Below are positions 1-7,830 of a stretch of DNA of 64,000 nucleotides, piece after piece. Each line of letters begins with the position of its first letter. The first letter of the stretch is position 1. Origin of the DNA: Chryseobacterium gleum (GTDB taxonomy: Bacteria > Bacteroidota > Bacteroidia > Flavobacteriales_D > Crocinitomicaceae); assembly GCA_945897805.1 (NCBI GenBank), contig CAMDFX010000011.1, positions 48,088-112,087 of the forward strand, written 5' to 3'. Under the pieces are notes generated by a model. The model was not told the origin of the DNA, did no database searches, and saw nothing but the letters and a program-made list of their open reading frames with translations. The position numbers were made by a program, and so were the translations under genes.

Positions 1-1
1 T

Positions 2-1189
2 GCTGCTTCTAGCACTGTTGGGGCAAATTGTGGTGCGACAGACGGGAGTGCAACAGTCACACCTTCAGGTGGAACGCTTCCTTATTCTTATCTTTGGTCA
101 CCAATTGGTGGCAATGCAGCAACTGCAAATGGTTTAGGGAGTGGTCCATATTCTGTATTGATTTCTGATGCTACAGGTTGTTCACTGACTTTTCCAATAA
201 ATATTCCAGCAATTGGTGGTCCTACTGTCACAATCTCAAGTATTGTAGGTTCCACTTGTGGACAAAATGACGGCTCAGCAACAGCGACTGTAACTGGTGG
301 AACCGCTCCTTATTTATATTCTTGGTCACCAACTGGTGGAAATTCAGCAATTGCTAATGGAATCTCAGCAGGAACATATACTGTATCTGTGACAGATGGT
401 GCTGGTTGTTTAGTTTCAGAAACAGCAATAGTTCCAGGTGGTGCACCAATCGTTATTTCAAATACAGTTACAGATGAAGATTGCGGACAAAACAATGGTC
501 AAATTGCACTGACTGTATCTGGTGGAGTTGCACCTTTTTCATTTTCATGGACCCCAACAAATCAAAATGCTGCAGTTATTTCTAATTTATCTGGAGGTCA
601 ATATTCCGTAATTGTCACCGATGCAGACGGCTGCATTGTCAACGGATCTTACACAGTTGATATTATTGGGACTTTACCAGTGAGTGTTAATCCATTATCA
701 GCAACAATTAACGAAGGCGAATCAGTCCAATTGACAGCATCAGGAGGTACAACTTATCTTTGGACGCCATCAGACGGTATTAATTGCCAGTCATTTGCTT
801 GTGATACTGTAATTGCAACCCCAACAATTACGACCACCTACGAAGTGTTAATTACAGGTGCCTCAGGTTGTCAAGGAACAGAAAACGTGACAGTTTTCGT
901 AAATCCAATTTGCAGCAAAGAGGTTTTTGTACCAACGATTTTTTCACCAAATGGCGATGGAAAAAATGATCAACAATGTGTTTTAGGAAATTGTATTGCT
1001 TCAATGGAATTTTCGATATACAACAGGTGGGGAGAAATAGTATTTTCAACAACTGACCAAAACCAATGCTGGGATGGAATGTATAAGAGCAAAAAAGTGA
1101 ACGCAGGGGTTTTTGTTTACAAACTTAAAGCCAGTTTGACAAATGGAGGTGAGGTGAATCAATCTGGTAATATTACTGTAACTCAATAA
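2..1189 (+). CDS. SprB-repeat adhesin, C-terminal part (5' end outside window)
   Basis: The reading frame is already open at base 2 and continues in frame to a TAA at 1187-1189, so this is the 3' end of a longer gene. The visible part holds SprB-type repeats of about 80 residues, each with a Cys-Gly-x-Asn/Thr-(D/N)-G start and a GTY(T/S)V-x-VTD-x-x-GC end. An Ig-like segment and a gliding-motility-associated type B C-terminal domain (FSPNGDGKNDQ, then IYNRWGEIVF, last ~85 residues) follow. Proteins of this build are exported through the T9SS and displayed as adhesins; SprB itself drives gliding in Flavobacterium. The PorP/SprF gene starts 9 bases downstream, the usual partner arrangement. The ligand is unknown. 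The full protein is probably much larger than what is visible. Confidence 0.9.
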   Translation, partial: AASSTVGANCGATDGSATVTPSGGTLPYSYLWSPIGGNAATANGLGSGPYSVLISDATGCSLTFPINIPAIGGPTVTISSIVGSTCGQNDGSATATVTGGTAPYLYSWSPTGGNSAIANGISAGTYTVSVTDGAGCLVSETAIVPGGAPIVISNTVTDEDCGQNNGQIALTVSGGVAPFSFSWTPTNQNAAVISNLSGGQYSVIVTDADGCIVNGSYTVDIIGTLPVSVNPLSATINEGESVQLTASGGTTYLWTPSDGINCQSFACDTVIATPTITTTYEVLITGASGCQGTENVTVFVNPICSKEVFVPTIFSPNGDGKNDQQCVLGNCIASMEFSIYNRWGEIVFSTTDQNQCWDGMYKSKKVNAGVFVYKLKASLTNGGEVNQSGNITVTQ

Positions 1190-1198
1190 TAAAATAGT

Positions 1199-2242
1199 AT
1201 GAAATCAAGAATCATTAGCCTTTTTATAGTGTCATTATTGATGAATAATTCTGAGGAATTATTTGCGCAAGATATTCATTTTTCTCAAGCCTCAAATTCT
1301 CCACTTACATTGAATCCTGCGCTAACAGGAGCAAGCGGTGTTGCGCAAGTTATTGTAAATTACAGAACCCAATGGAGAAGTGTTGCAACACCATATAATA
1401 CGATGGCAGCTTCTTTTGAAATGCGCTTAAATGAAGGTTCAAGACGAAAAAAAGGGATTTTTGCAATGGGAGTGAATTTTTACAACGATCAAGCAGGTGA
1501 TTTAAAATTAACTACTACAAATGCAAATTTAAATATGGCTTACCATTTAATTTTAGATAAAAAAAGTTCGATAGGATGTGGAATTTATGCAGGATTTGGG
1601 GAAAGATCAATAGCTACTTCAACCGGGAAATGGGCGAGTCAATTTAATGGTGATTACTATGATGCAAATCTTCAAAGTGGTGAATCAGTATTTGCAGATA
1701 AAATAAATTATTTTGATGTTGGAACTGGATTTGTTTATACTTACAAGGGTTCTGAAAATTATATGACCAGTAATAATCAAAAAGACTTTAACATAGGATT
1801 TGCTGTTTATCATCTAAATCGGCCTGATTATTCATTCATGTCAGCCAATAATGAACAGCTTTATATGAGATTTTCAGGGTTTGCAAATGCAATTATCGGA
1901 ATTAGCAACACTAGAAATTCGCTGATGCCGGCAATTTATTTTCAAAGGCAGCGAACAGCAACAGAATTTCTATTTGGAACTTATTGGCGATACCGCATTC
2001 AAGAAGCTTCAAAAGTCACAGGATTTAATAAAGGCAGCTATCTTTCATTGGGCGCATTTTACAGAACGAATGATGCTTTTGTTGCTAAAGCAATGTTTGA
2101 AATGATGGATTATTCTGTCGGCTTTGCTTATGATATTAATGTTTCAAGTTTGGCAAACGTATCAAAAACAAAAGGTGGATTTGAAATCTTTCTGAAATAC
2201 AGTTTGGCAAAAAAATCAGGTGTAAATCGTTCTAGAATCTAA
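1199..2242 (+). CDS. PorP/SprF family type IX secretion system membrane protein
   Basis: The 347-residue protein has an N-terminal signal peptide (about residues 1-24, ending near LFAQ) and the family hallmark QDIHFSQ directly after it. NPALTGASG follows, then alternating beta strands typical of an outer-membrane barrel. In Flavobacterium, SprF is needed to bring the adhesin SprB to the surface; PorP-type proteins are T9SS accessory outer-membrane proteins that often pair with one large cargo. Here the gene starts 9 bases after the SprB-like adhesin stop, so the two are very likely cotranscribed and functionally paired. No terminator-like hairpin was seen in the 150 bases downstream. Confidence 0.93.
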   Translation: MKSRIISLFIVSLLMNNSEELFAQDIHFSQASNSPLTLNPALTGASGVAQVIVNYRTQWRSVATPYNTMAASFEMRLNEGSRRKKGIFAMGVNFYNDQAGDLKLTTTNANLNMAYHLILDKKSSIGCGIYAGFGERSIATSTGKWASQFNGDYYDANLQSGESVFADKINYFDVGTGFVYTYKGSENYMTSNNQKDFNIGFAVYHLNRPDYSFMSANNEQLYMRFSGFANAIIGISNTRNSLMPAIYFQRQRTATEFLFGTYWRYRIQEASKVTGFNKGSYLSLGAFYRTNDAFVAKAMFEMMDYSVGFAYDINVSSLANVSKTKGGFEIFLKYSLAKKSGVNRSRI

Positions 2243-2398
2243 ATATTGAAAAGCAAATAGGGTTATTTTCAAGTACCAAGTAAATTTCAAAATTGCTAAA
2301 TAAAGTAAATGTTTTAAGATTCAATATTAGGGGTTTAAATTGTCGTAAAAAAGGTCGGGAATTTACCAACACCAACCTTCATTGCTTTATTTAGATTA

Positions 2399-3061
2399 TT
2401 AAGCACCTCTTTTTAATTGCATTAAAACTTTAAAGGCTTTGTCTACATCGTCCTGATTAAAAATTACCGTAAATTCATTGGCTGTTGAAACGATTTCAAC
2501 GATGTTAAGTCCTTCCCAAGCTAAGTGCTTTAAAATGTAGTAATAAACACCATAAATCTCAGTATTAATACTAGGTAATTTAACAGTTATGGAGGCCAAG
2601 CTTTTCGTGTGAGATTTAAGTTTTTCAGATTTTAAAAGTGTTAAAAGTCGCTCAGTGTAAATGGAATTTGTTACAATTGACGTTTCAGTAACTCCTCTGC
2701 TAATGGTATAAAAACTGTCATTTTCAACTTCTAAAAGTTGAATTAAATCAGCTTGTCTGCGTTTTAGTGAATCTGAATTTTCGAAGGTGAAATCTTCTAG
2801 GTTACTTCTGACCAAAAAGTCACCTAATTCGCTCATGATGTTTACGATTTTTAAATTTAATCGGTGGTACAAGCCTGGAGTCATTCTTTTTATAGACATC
2901 ACAATTGCACCTTCTTTTACCTCAGAACCGTAGATCTGTTCAATTTCAGGTTTGATTTTACGCGCAAGTGCTGAGATGTTTACAAGGTTTTCGGTCATTG
3001 CTTCCCTAAGAAACGGACTTTTATTAATAATATCTTCGGTTATTTTTCCTATTGATAGCAT
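2399..3061 (-). CDS. ACT-domain protein, aspartate-kinase-regulatory-like (function unknown)
   Basis: The protein has 220 residues, no signal peptide and no membrane segment. The N-terminal half (about 1-120) is helical and charged. The C-terminal half (about 145-215) looks like an ACT-type regulatory fold, with strands around LASITVKLP and GLNIVEIVSTANEFTVIF. Related Bacteroidota proteins are often labelled aspartate kinase, but no kinase catalytic domain is present, so I do not assign that activity. It could be a small-molecule sensor. It lies on the minus strand downstream of cmk and has its own promoter-like box (3112-3140). Confidence 0.6.
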   Translation of the reverse strand: MLSIGKITEDIINKSPFLREAMTENLVNISALARKIKPEIEQIYGSEVKEGAIVMSIKRMTPGLYHRLNLKIVNIMSELGDFLVRSNLEDFTFENSDSLKRRQADLIQLLEVENDSFYTISRGVTETSIVTNSIYTERLLTLLKSEKLKSHTKSLASITVKLPSINTEIYGVYYYILKHLAWEGLNIVEIVSTANEFTVIFNQDDVDKAFKVLMQLKRGA

Positions 3062-3111
3062 GTAGTTTGAAATAAGGGTTGATATAATGTATTGTAGTTT
3101 GAAATAGTGTG

Positions 3112-3140
3112 CAAATTTAAATAATTTTCAACAAAAACAA
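3112..3140 (-). promoter_or_regulatory. Bacteroidota-type promoter for the ACT-domain gene
   Basis: On the minus strand the -7 box TAAATTTG (3112-3119) is preceded, with an 18-base spacer, by TTG (3138-3140). This matches the Bacteroidota sigma-factor consensus TTTG-N17-23-TAnnTTTG. It implies a leader of roughly 45 bases before the ATG at 3061 and a transcript independent of cmk. Confidence 0.6.
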
Positions 3141-3230
3141 CGTTTTATTAATTGACTATAAAACTGAATTTTGTAACTTGGAGATTACTTAAGTGTAATG
3201 CAAAAATAAAAATAAATATTTAAAATTGTG

Positions 3231-3929
3231 TTATTTCTTTAGCTTTTTGTAAACGTGTTTTAATGCTAATTTAAATTGTTCGTCTATAGTGATTAAACTA
3301 TTGTCAATTAAAATAGAATCAGTTGTTTGGAGTAGGGGGCTTTCTTCTCTTGTGCTATCCAGAAAATCTCTTTCAAGTAGATTTTTTTCTATTTCCTGTA
3401 ATGTAATATTGGAATTTGCAGTATAAAGCTCTTTATATCTTCTTTCAGCCCTAATTTTTGGATCTGCAGTAATAAAAAATTTAACTTCTGCATTAGGAAA
3501 AACGACCGAGCCGATATCTCTTCCGTCCATTACAATTCCTCCATTTAAACCCATTTTTCTCTGCTCAAAAACAAGTTTTAACCTCACTTCTTTTATAGAT
3601 GCAATTTTACTTACGAGGTTGCTAATTTCTAAACCTCTTATTTTTGACTCAACATTTTCTTTGTTGAGGTAGATTTCAGGTTTTCCATTCTCTTTGTTTA
3701 TCTCAAAATGAAGTTCAATATTTGGTAAATTTTCAACGATTGATTTTACTTCAAAAGTATCTTCACTAATCCAATTGTTTTGAAATGCATACAATGCCAC
3801 AGCGCGATACATTGCCCCTGTATCAATAAAAATGTACTTCAATTTCTTTGCCAACGCCTTTGCCAAAGTACTTTTACCGCATGAAGAATATCCATCTATG
3901 GCAATGGTGATTTTTTTTTGATCAGACAT
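3231..3929 (-). CDS. cmk: (d)CMP kinase (cytidylate kinase)
   Basis: Cmk phosphorylates CMP and dCMP with ATP in pyrimidine nucleotide salvage and supply. The 232-residue protein begins with the P-loop GYSSCGKST (about residues 13-21). It contains the MDGRDIGSVVFP substrate-binding segment and the later RAERRYKE lid region, all typical of the family and its length. I chose the ATG at 3929 over an in-frame start 30 bases upstream, because that extension reads into the preceding terminator hairpin and adds residues unlike the family. The upstream minus-strand barrel gene is separated by a terminator, so cmk may rely on read-through or an unrecognised promoter. Confidence 0.95.
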   Translation of the reverse strand: MSDQKKITIAIDGYSSCGKSTLAKALAKKLKYIFIDTGAMYRAVALYAFQNNWISEDTFEVKSIVENLPNIELHFEINKENGKPEIYLNKENVESKIRGLEISNLVSKIASIKEVRLKLVFEQRKMGLNGGIVMDGRDIGSVVFPNAEVKFFITADPKIRAERRYKELYTANSNITLQEIEKNLLERDFLDSTREESPLLQTTDSILIDNSLITIDEQFKLALKHVYKKLKK

Positions 3930-3948
3930 ATATTTTTTATTTGGAAAA

Positions 3949-4002
3949 AAAAGGCACAAAAAAAGCCGTTCGAAAAGAACGACTTTTTTTGTGCCTTTTT
4001 TT
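3949..4002 (-). terminator. Rho-independent terminator after the barrel gene
   Basis: An inverted repeat with arms around AAGCCGTTC and GAACGACTT and a 4-base loop is embedded in longer complementary A and T runs (AAAGGCAC... GTGCCTTT). On the minus strand it lies just after the barrel-protein stop (4006) and ends in a T run. It would terminate that transcript ahead of cmk. Confidence 0.75.
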
Positions 4003-4005
4003 TAA

Positions 4006-4683
4006 TTAGAATCTGAAACCTAAACGAACAGAAGCAATTAAATCGCTTGCTGTACCACTTTTTACTTCATTTGACAATGAATTAGTTGTAGTTCCACCCA
4101 TTACTGTTGTGGTTTTACCTTCACCGATTGTGTAGTTTGAAATTTGAACCCCGATTTCACCTCCTAGGTAGAAAATGCTAGAGAAATTATAATCCAAACC
4201 ACCCATTAGTGCAACACCCATTCTTGTAGCTGGAGTTTCAGAATCTCTTGTATAATTTGCCATGTAACCAGCAGTTGTTGCGTTTTTTGCATCAATGATT
4301 GTTTTTTGGCTTCCGTATACGAAATCTACTGCTGCATAAGGAGAAATTTTATCAGTTCCTGCAACATGGTATTCAGCACCAATTGCTAAGTTCCAGATTG
4401 AAGATTTATCCATGTAAGAACCTTTCTCACCAGTATTGTCAACTTCATTGCTGAAGTAATTATTTGTAACTGTATTGTTTGCCAATGCAAAAGTACCTCT
4501 AAGAGCTAACTTTTCAGTTGCGAAATAACGAACTCTCACTCCTGGAGCAAATTTCTTTCCGATCACTGTCCCTGAAGTTGTTGTTTGTCCTTCAAAAGAA
4601 ATTCTTCCTTTTTGCTCTCCTGTTTGAGCCATCATAAGACCACTAAAAAGTAATCCTGTTAATAATAAACTTAATTTTTTCAT
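4006..4683 (-). CDS. Outer-membrane beta-barrel protein
   Basis: The 225-residue protein has a clear signal peptide (MKKLSLLLTGLLFSGLMMAQ). Amphipathic strands with aromatic girdle residues follow, and it ends in VRLGFRF, a terminal Phe typical of barrels inserted by the BAM complex. It resembles the OmpA-N/PorT-like small barrels of Bacteroidota, but I cannot name a substrate. The ATG at 4683 is preferred over one 27 bases upstream: the signal peptide begins there, and the promoter -7 box (4708-4715) would leave the upstream ATG almost inside the promoter. It lies between porQ and cmk on the same strand. Confidence 0.85.
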   Translation of the reverse strand: MKKLSLLLTGLLFSGLMMAQTGEQKGRISFEGQTTTSGTVIGKKFAPGVRVRYFATEKLALRGTFALANNTVTNNYFSNEVDNTGEKGSYMDKSSIWNLAIGAEYHVAGTDKISPYAAVDFVYGSQKTIIDAKNATTAGYMANYTRDSETPATRMGVALMGGLDYNFSSIFYLGGEIGVQISNYTIGEGKTTTVMGGTTTNSLSNEVKSGTASDLIASVRLGFRF

Positions 4684-4707
4684 AAAATCATTAATTTGTT
4701 GGTTGTA

Positions 4708-4736
4708 CAAATGTACATATAATATCTAACTGACAA
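4708..4736 (-). promoter_or_regulatory. Bacteroidota-type promoter for the barrel gene
   Basis: The minus strand carries TTG (4734-4736), an 18-base spacer and TACATTTG (4708-4715), an excellent match to the -33/-7 consensus of the phylum. It would give a leader of about 20 bases before the ATG at 4683. Confidence 0.7.
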
Positions 4737-4842
4737 AACAATTGAACAGAAATTACTAAAAAAAAATTTTTTTCAGGATGTTTTCAAACAATTTAAACTA
4801 AAAGTTTTTATTTATGAGTTATTTATGGTGATTATTTCACCT

Positions 4843-5877
4843 TTATTTTCTCCATTTATCGAGGTTGGTCGTCAAAGTTAACAGGTTATTGTAGCCCGCA
4901 CTAGAATATATTACAAAGCCATAATCTAAACTGAATCTTTTGAAATACAATCCAATTCCCGCTGAGAATCCTGCCAAACCTTGCTTGGAGGTTACGCTCA
5001 TTTCTTGGCGTCTGTGATAATCGAAAGCAGTTCTGAAATGAATATTTTTAGATATTAGTATTTCAATTTGATAAGTAAAATGATGCGCTAATTTTTTTCC
5101 AAATCCAGCAATCTTGACCGGTATAGTATCACCTGTCAATTGGTCTACAGTTGGTTTCAGCGATGGGTCATTGTAGGTGAGATCCCAGATATTTAAATGA
5201 TGTGCGAGTATCGAAAACCTAAATGGTGCATGTTTCAATTTATGCGAAATTCCTAATTGAAACTCTGTAGGTAAATTTGTTCTATTGTCTTTTGTGTAAC
5301 TTTTGAATTGGTATCCAGCATTTTTGACCAGCGCAGTAATTAATAAATTTGCTTTCTCTAATTCATAGGTTCCTGCCAAATCGATTGAGCCACCAAGAGA
5401 ATTGTATCCAGCCAACTGAGAATAAATCAAATTTACATTTGCACCTACTGAAATTTGTGGATTCAATTGTTTTGCCATTCCAGCTCCCAAAATAAATTCA
5501 CCTGGAGTAAATGTGCCTAGTGATGTGCCTGCTTCATCGCGCATTTCTTGCTTTCCATAATTAACATAGCGTAAAGATGCTCCTCCTGTAATTGAATTCT
5601 TAAAAGATCTGGCGTAATTAACCATCCCATAATTGATTCCTCCTGCCAATAATGCCTGGTTAAATCCAACATGGTTATGCATCTTTGAGTTATAAAGCGA
5701 AGGATTAGCAACAGTTAAATTTAAATCTTCGTCTTTAGCCGTAATAAAATCTCCACCAAGCGCTGCTGAGCGAGCGCTATATGTTAAATCCAATAATGCA
5801 AACGCAGTATTGCCGCCAATTTGAGTTAATGACAAAAAGGGAAGAATTAAAATTACAAGGAAACAGATTTTTTTCAT
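4843..5877 (-). CDS. porQ: Type IX secretion system protein PorQ
   Basis: The 344-residue protein has a signal peptide (about 1-19). It then shows the PorQ-typical N-terminus (GGNTAFALLDLTYSARSAALGG) and a UPF0164/PorV-like barrel pattern. PorQ is an outer-membrane T9SS component; in Porphyromonas it takes part in the attachment complex with PorU, PorV and PorZ that processes cargo and anchors it at the cell surface. The cargo proteins encoded elsewhere in this window are its likely clients. No other T9SS core gene (gldKLMN, sov/sprA, porU) is nearby. The family call rests on overall resemblance and is fairly secure. Confidence 0.85.
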   Translation of the reverse strand: MKKICFLVILILPFLSLTQIGGNTAFALLDLTYSARSAALGGDFITAKDEDLNLTVANPSLYNSKMHNHVGFNQALLAGGINYGMVNYARSFKNSITGGASLRYVNYGKQEMRDEAGTSLGTFTPGEFILGAGMAKQLNPQISVGANVNLIYSQLAGYNSLGGSIDLAGTYELEKANLLITALVKNAGYQFKSYTKDNRTNLPTEFQLGISHKLKHAPFRFSILAHHLNIWDLTYNDPSLKPTVDQLTGDTIPVKIAGFGKKLAHHFTYQIEILISKNIHFRTAFDYHRRQEMSVTSKQGLAGFSAGIGLYFKRFSLDYGFVIYSSAGYNNLLTLTTNLDKWRK

Positions 5878-5953
5878 GCTGTGATTCTTAACGCAAATTA
5901 AAGTATAATATTTCAGTCGATTATTATTTTTCGATATAACCTTGGTTGAATAT

Positions 5954-6451
5954 TCAAACTCTTTTCCCTAATTCAATTGCCTCCAGATTTTGAATTTTAT
6001 CTCCTTCAATCTGAAATCTCAAAATTGTTTTAACTTGATGAAATCCTTTGAAACCACATGCGCCAGGATTCATCCACAACATGTCAAATTTGGGATCCAT
6101 CTTTACCAATAAAATGTGTGAATGTCCACAAATAAATAATTTAGGACTCTTTTCTAACAACGCATCGTGAGCAGGTTTGGAATATTTTCCTGGTTTTCCT
6201 GCAATGTGTGTGATCAAAACATCTACTTTTTCACAAGTAAAACGATTGAATTCTGGTAATTCTTTTCTGATTTCATAATCGTCAATGTTGCCGTAAACGC
6301 CTCTCAATGGTTTAAAAGCTCGCAATTTATCTATCACATCTATCGACCCAACATCTCCAGCATGCCAAATCTCATCCACATCTTTGAAATATTCGTAAAT
6401 TTTCGGATCAAGAAAACCATGTGTGTCTGAAAGTAAACCGATTTTTGTCAT
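5954..6451 (-). CDS. YfcE/MJ0936-type metallophosphoesterase
   Basis: The 165-residue protein carries the full calcineurin-like metal-binding set: LSDTHGF near the N-terminus, HAGDVG, GNIDD, and GHSHI about two thirds along. These bind two metal ions in phosphodiesterases of the YfcE/MJ0936 family. The natural substrate is generally unknown; activity on phosphodiesters is expected. It is a single-domain cytoplasmic enzyme of normal length. It lies divergent from the MeaB-like gene, with about 120 bases between the two start codons. Confidence 0.85.
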   Translation of the reverse strand: MTKIGLLSDTHGFLDPKIYEYFKDVDEIWHAGDVGSIDVIDKLRAFKPLRGVYGNIDDYEIRKELPEFNRFTCEKVDVLITHIAGKPGKYSKPAHDALLEKSPKLFICGHSHILLVKMDPKFDMLWMNPGACGFKGFHQVKTILRFQIEGDKIQNLEAIELGKRV

Positions 6452-6546
6452 TTTTAAATGAAGGGTTTTTAATGCAAAGTAACTTCAAATTACTTTTGAT
6501 TACTATTTCTTTACCGTTTTTCTGCTTTAACTTGTTCTAAAACCTT

Positions 6547-6554
6547 TACTTTTG
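6547..6554 (+). promoter_or_regulatory. -7 box TACTTTTG deciding the meaB start
   Basis: TACTTTTG matches TAnnTTTG. An alternative upstream start for the GTPase gene (6552) would lie inside this box, so the ATG at 6573, 18 bases downstream, is the credible start. Confidence 0.55.
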
Positions 6555-6572
6555 TTTAAAGAAGGTTGCTTT

Positions 6573-7607
6573 ATGGATAAGAAACACGTTGATTCTTGGT
6601 TGGAAAGTCGCAAAAATCGCAAGAAATCGGTTTTGCCTGAAATATTATTTGAAGGAATTAGAACTGGTGAGATTACTGCGCTTTCTGCTGCAATCACTTT
6701 GTTAGAAAGTACTAAGCCAGAAGATAAAAAAGCATCTAATCTCTTAATCCAAATGTGTTTGCCTTTTGCCGGAAATTCAATTCGTGTTGGAATTACTGGT
6801 GTTCCTGGAGTGGGGAAAAGTACTTTTATTGAGGCTTTTGGAATGAATTTAATCCAACAAGGCAAAAAGTTGGCTGTTTTGGCAATCGATCCTTCAAGTG
6901 GAAAAAGTGGTGGCTCTATTTTGGGCGATAAAACCAGAATGAACGAACTTTCCATGGCAAAAAATGCTTTTATCAGACCTTCGCCTGCTGGAAATTCTTT
7001 GGGCGGCGTTGCCAGAAAAACAAGGGAAAGTATTTTGCTTTGCGAAGCAGCAGGTTTTGATTACATTTTGGTTGAAACAGTCGGCGTTGGTCAATCTGAA
7101 ACTGCTGTGCATTCAATGGTTGATTTTTTCTTGCTTCTAATGCTGGCCGGCGCAGGAGATGAATTGCAAGGCATCAAGCGTGGAATTATGGAAATGGCTG
7201 ATGCACTTGTGATTACAAAAGCTGATGGAGACAATGTCAAAAGGTCAAATTTGGCTCGCCAAGAATACCAAAATGCCATGCATCTTTTTCCTCCAAATAA
7301 AAATGGTTGGACGCCAAAATCTTTGACTTGCAGTTCTTTAGAAGGTAAAAGTATAGGGAAAATCGGTGATTTGATCTTTGAATTTATTGGTAAAACAAAG
7401 AACAATCAATTTTTTGACCACAGAAGACACGAGCAAGATCAGTTTTGGATGCATGAAACTTTGAAAGAATTGATATTAGCCGATTTCTTTGAGGATGATT
7501 CGCATCAAGAAGCAATTGCAATATTAGAAAAGCAAGTTGTAAAAGGTGAAATATCTTCTTTTGCTGCAGCAGAAGAATTATACAGACAATTTAAACAAAA
7601 ATCATAG
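6573..7607 (+). CDS. meaB: MeaB/ArgK-family GTPase (methylmalonyl-CoA mutase chaperone)
   Basis: The 344-residue G3E-class GTPase has Walker A GVPGVGKST, the ETVGVGQSE switch/Walker B-like segment, and the base-recognition motif TKADGDN (variant of NKxD). MeaB-type proteins protect and reactivate adenosylcobalamin-dependent methylmalonyl-CoA mutase by GTP-gated cofactor loading. The older ArgK name (arginine transport kinase) is not supported for such proteins. No mutase gene is in this window, so its client must be elsewhere. It is followed by an S4 protein gene that overlaps its stop codon by one base. Confidence 0.92.
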   Translation: MDKKHVDSWLESRKNRKKSVLPEILFEGIRTGEITALSAAITLLESTKPEDKKASNLLIQMCLPFAGNSIRVGITGVPGVGKSTFIEAFGMNLIQQGKKLAVLAIDPSSGKSGGSILGDKTRMNELSMAKNAFIRPSPAGNSLGGVARKTRESILLCEAAGFDYILVETVGVGQSETAVHSMVDFFLLLMLAGAGDELQGIKRGIMEMADALVITKADGDNVKRSNLARQEYQNAMHLFPPNKNGWTPKSLTCSSLEGKSIGKIGDLIFEFIGKTKNNQFFDHRRHEQDQFWMHETLKELILADFFEDDSHQEAIAILEKQVVKGEISSFAAAEELYRQFKQKS

Positions 7608-7825
7608 TGGAAATAACCAAATTCAAAATCATAGGGGAATACATCGAGTTAATTCAATTGCTCAAAGCTATAGGAATTGCTTCCACTGGTGGCCATGCTA
7701 AAATGATTGTGGATGAAGAAATGATTAGGAGAAATGGAGAGCTTGAAACTAGAAAACGCGCCAAATTAATTGCGGGTGATGTGATCGAAATTGAAGTCGA
7801 ACAAATCAGAATTGAGTTAGAATAA
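7607..7825 (+). CDS. Small S4-domain RNA-binding protein
   Basis: The 72-residue protein is essentially one S4 RNA-binding domain, with the core pattern LLKAIGIASTGGHAKMIV followed by VIEIEV at the end. Stand-alone S4 proteins of the YbcJ/RlbA kind bind structured RNA, often ribosome-related, but the target is not deducible here. The start is GTG at 7607, overlapping the last base of the meaB TAG stop, so translational coupling is likely. It is convergent with the DEAD-box helicase gene, with only 5 bases between the stops. Confidence 0.8.
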   Translation: MEITKFKIIGEYIELIQLLKAIGIASTGGHAKMIVDEEMIRRNGELETRKRAKLIAGDVIEIEVEQIRIELE

Positions 7826-7830
7826 ACAAT

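Noticed and set aside
2399..3061. Assignment as aspartate kinase
   Set aside because: Only an ACT-like regulatory region can be argued; no amino-acid kinase catalytic domain is present in 220 residues.
6573..7607. ArgK arginine transport kinase
   Set aside because: The sequence is a G3E GTPase of the MeaB type; the transport-kinase name is historical and unsupported by motifs.
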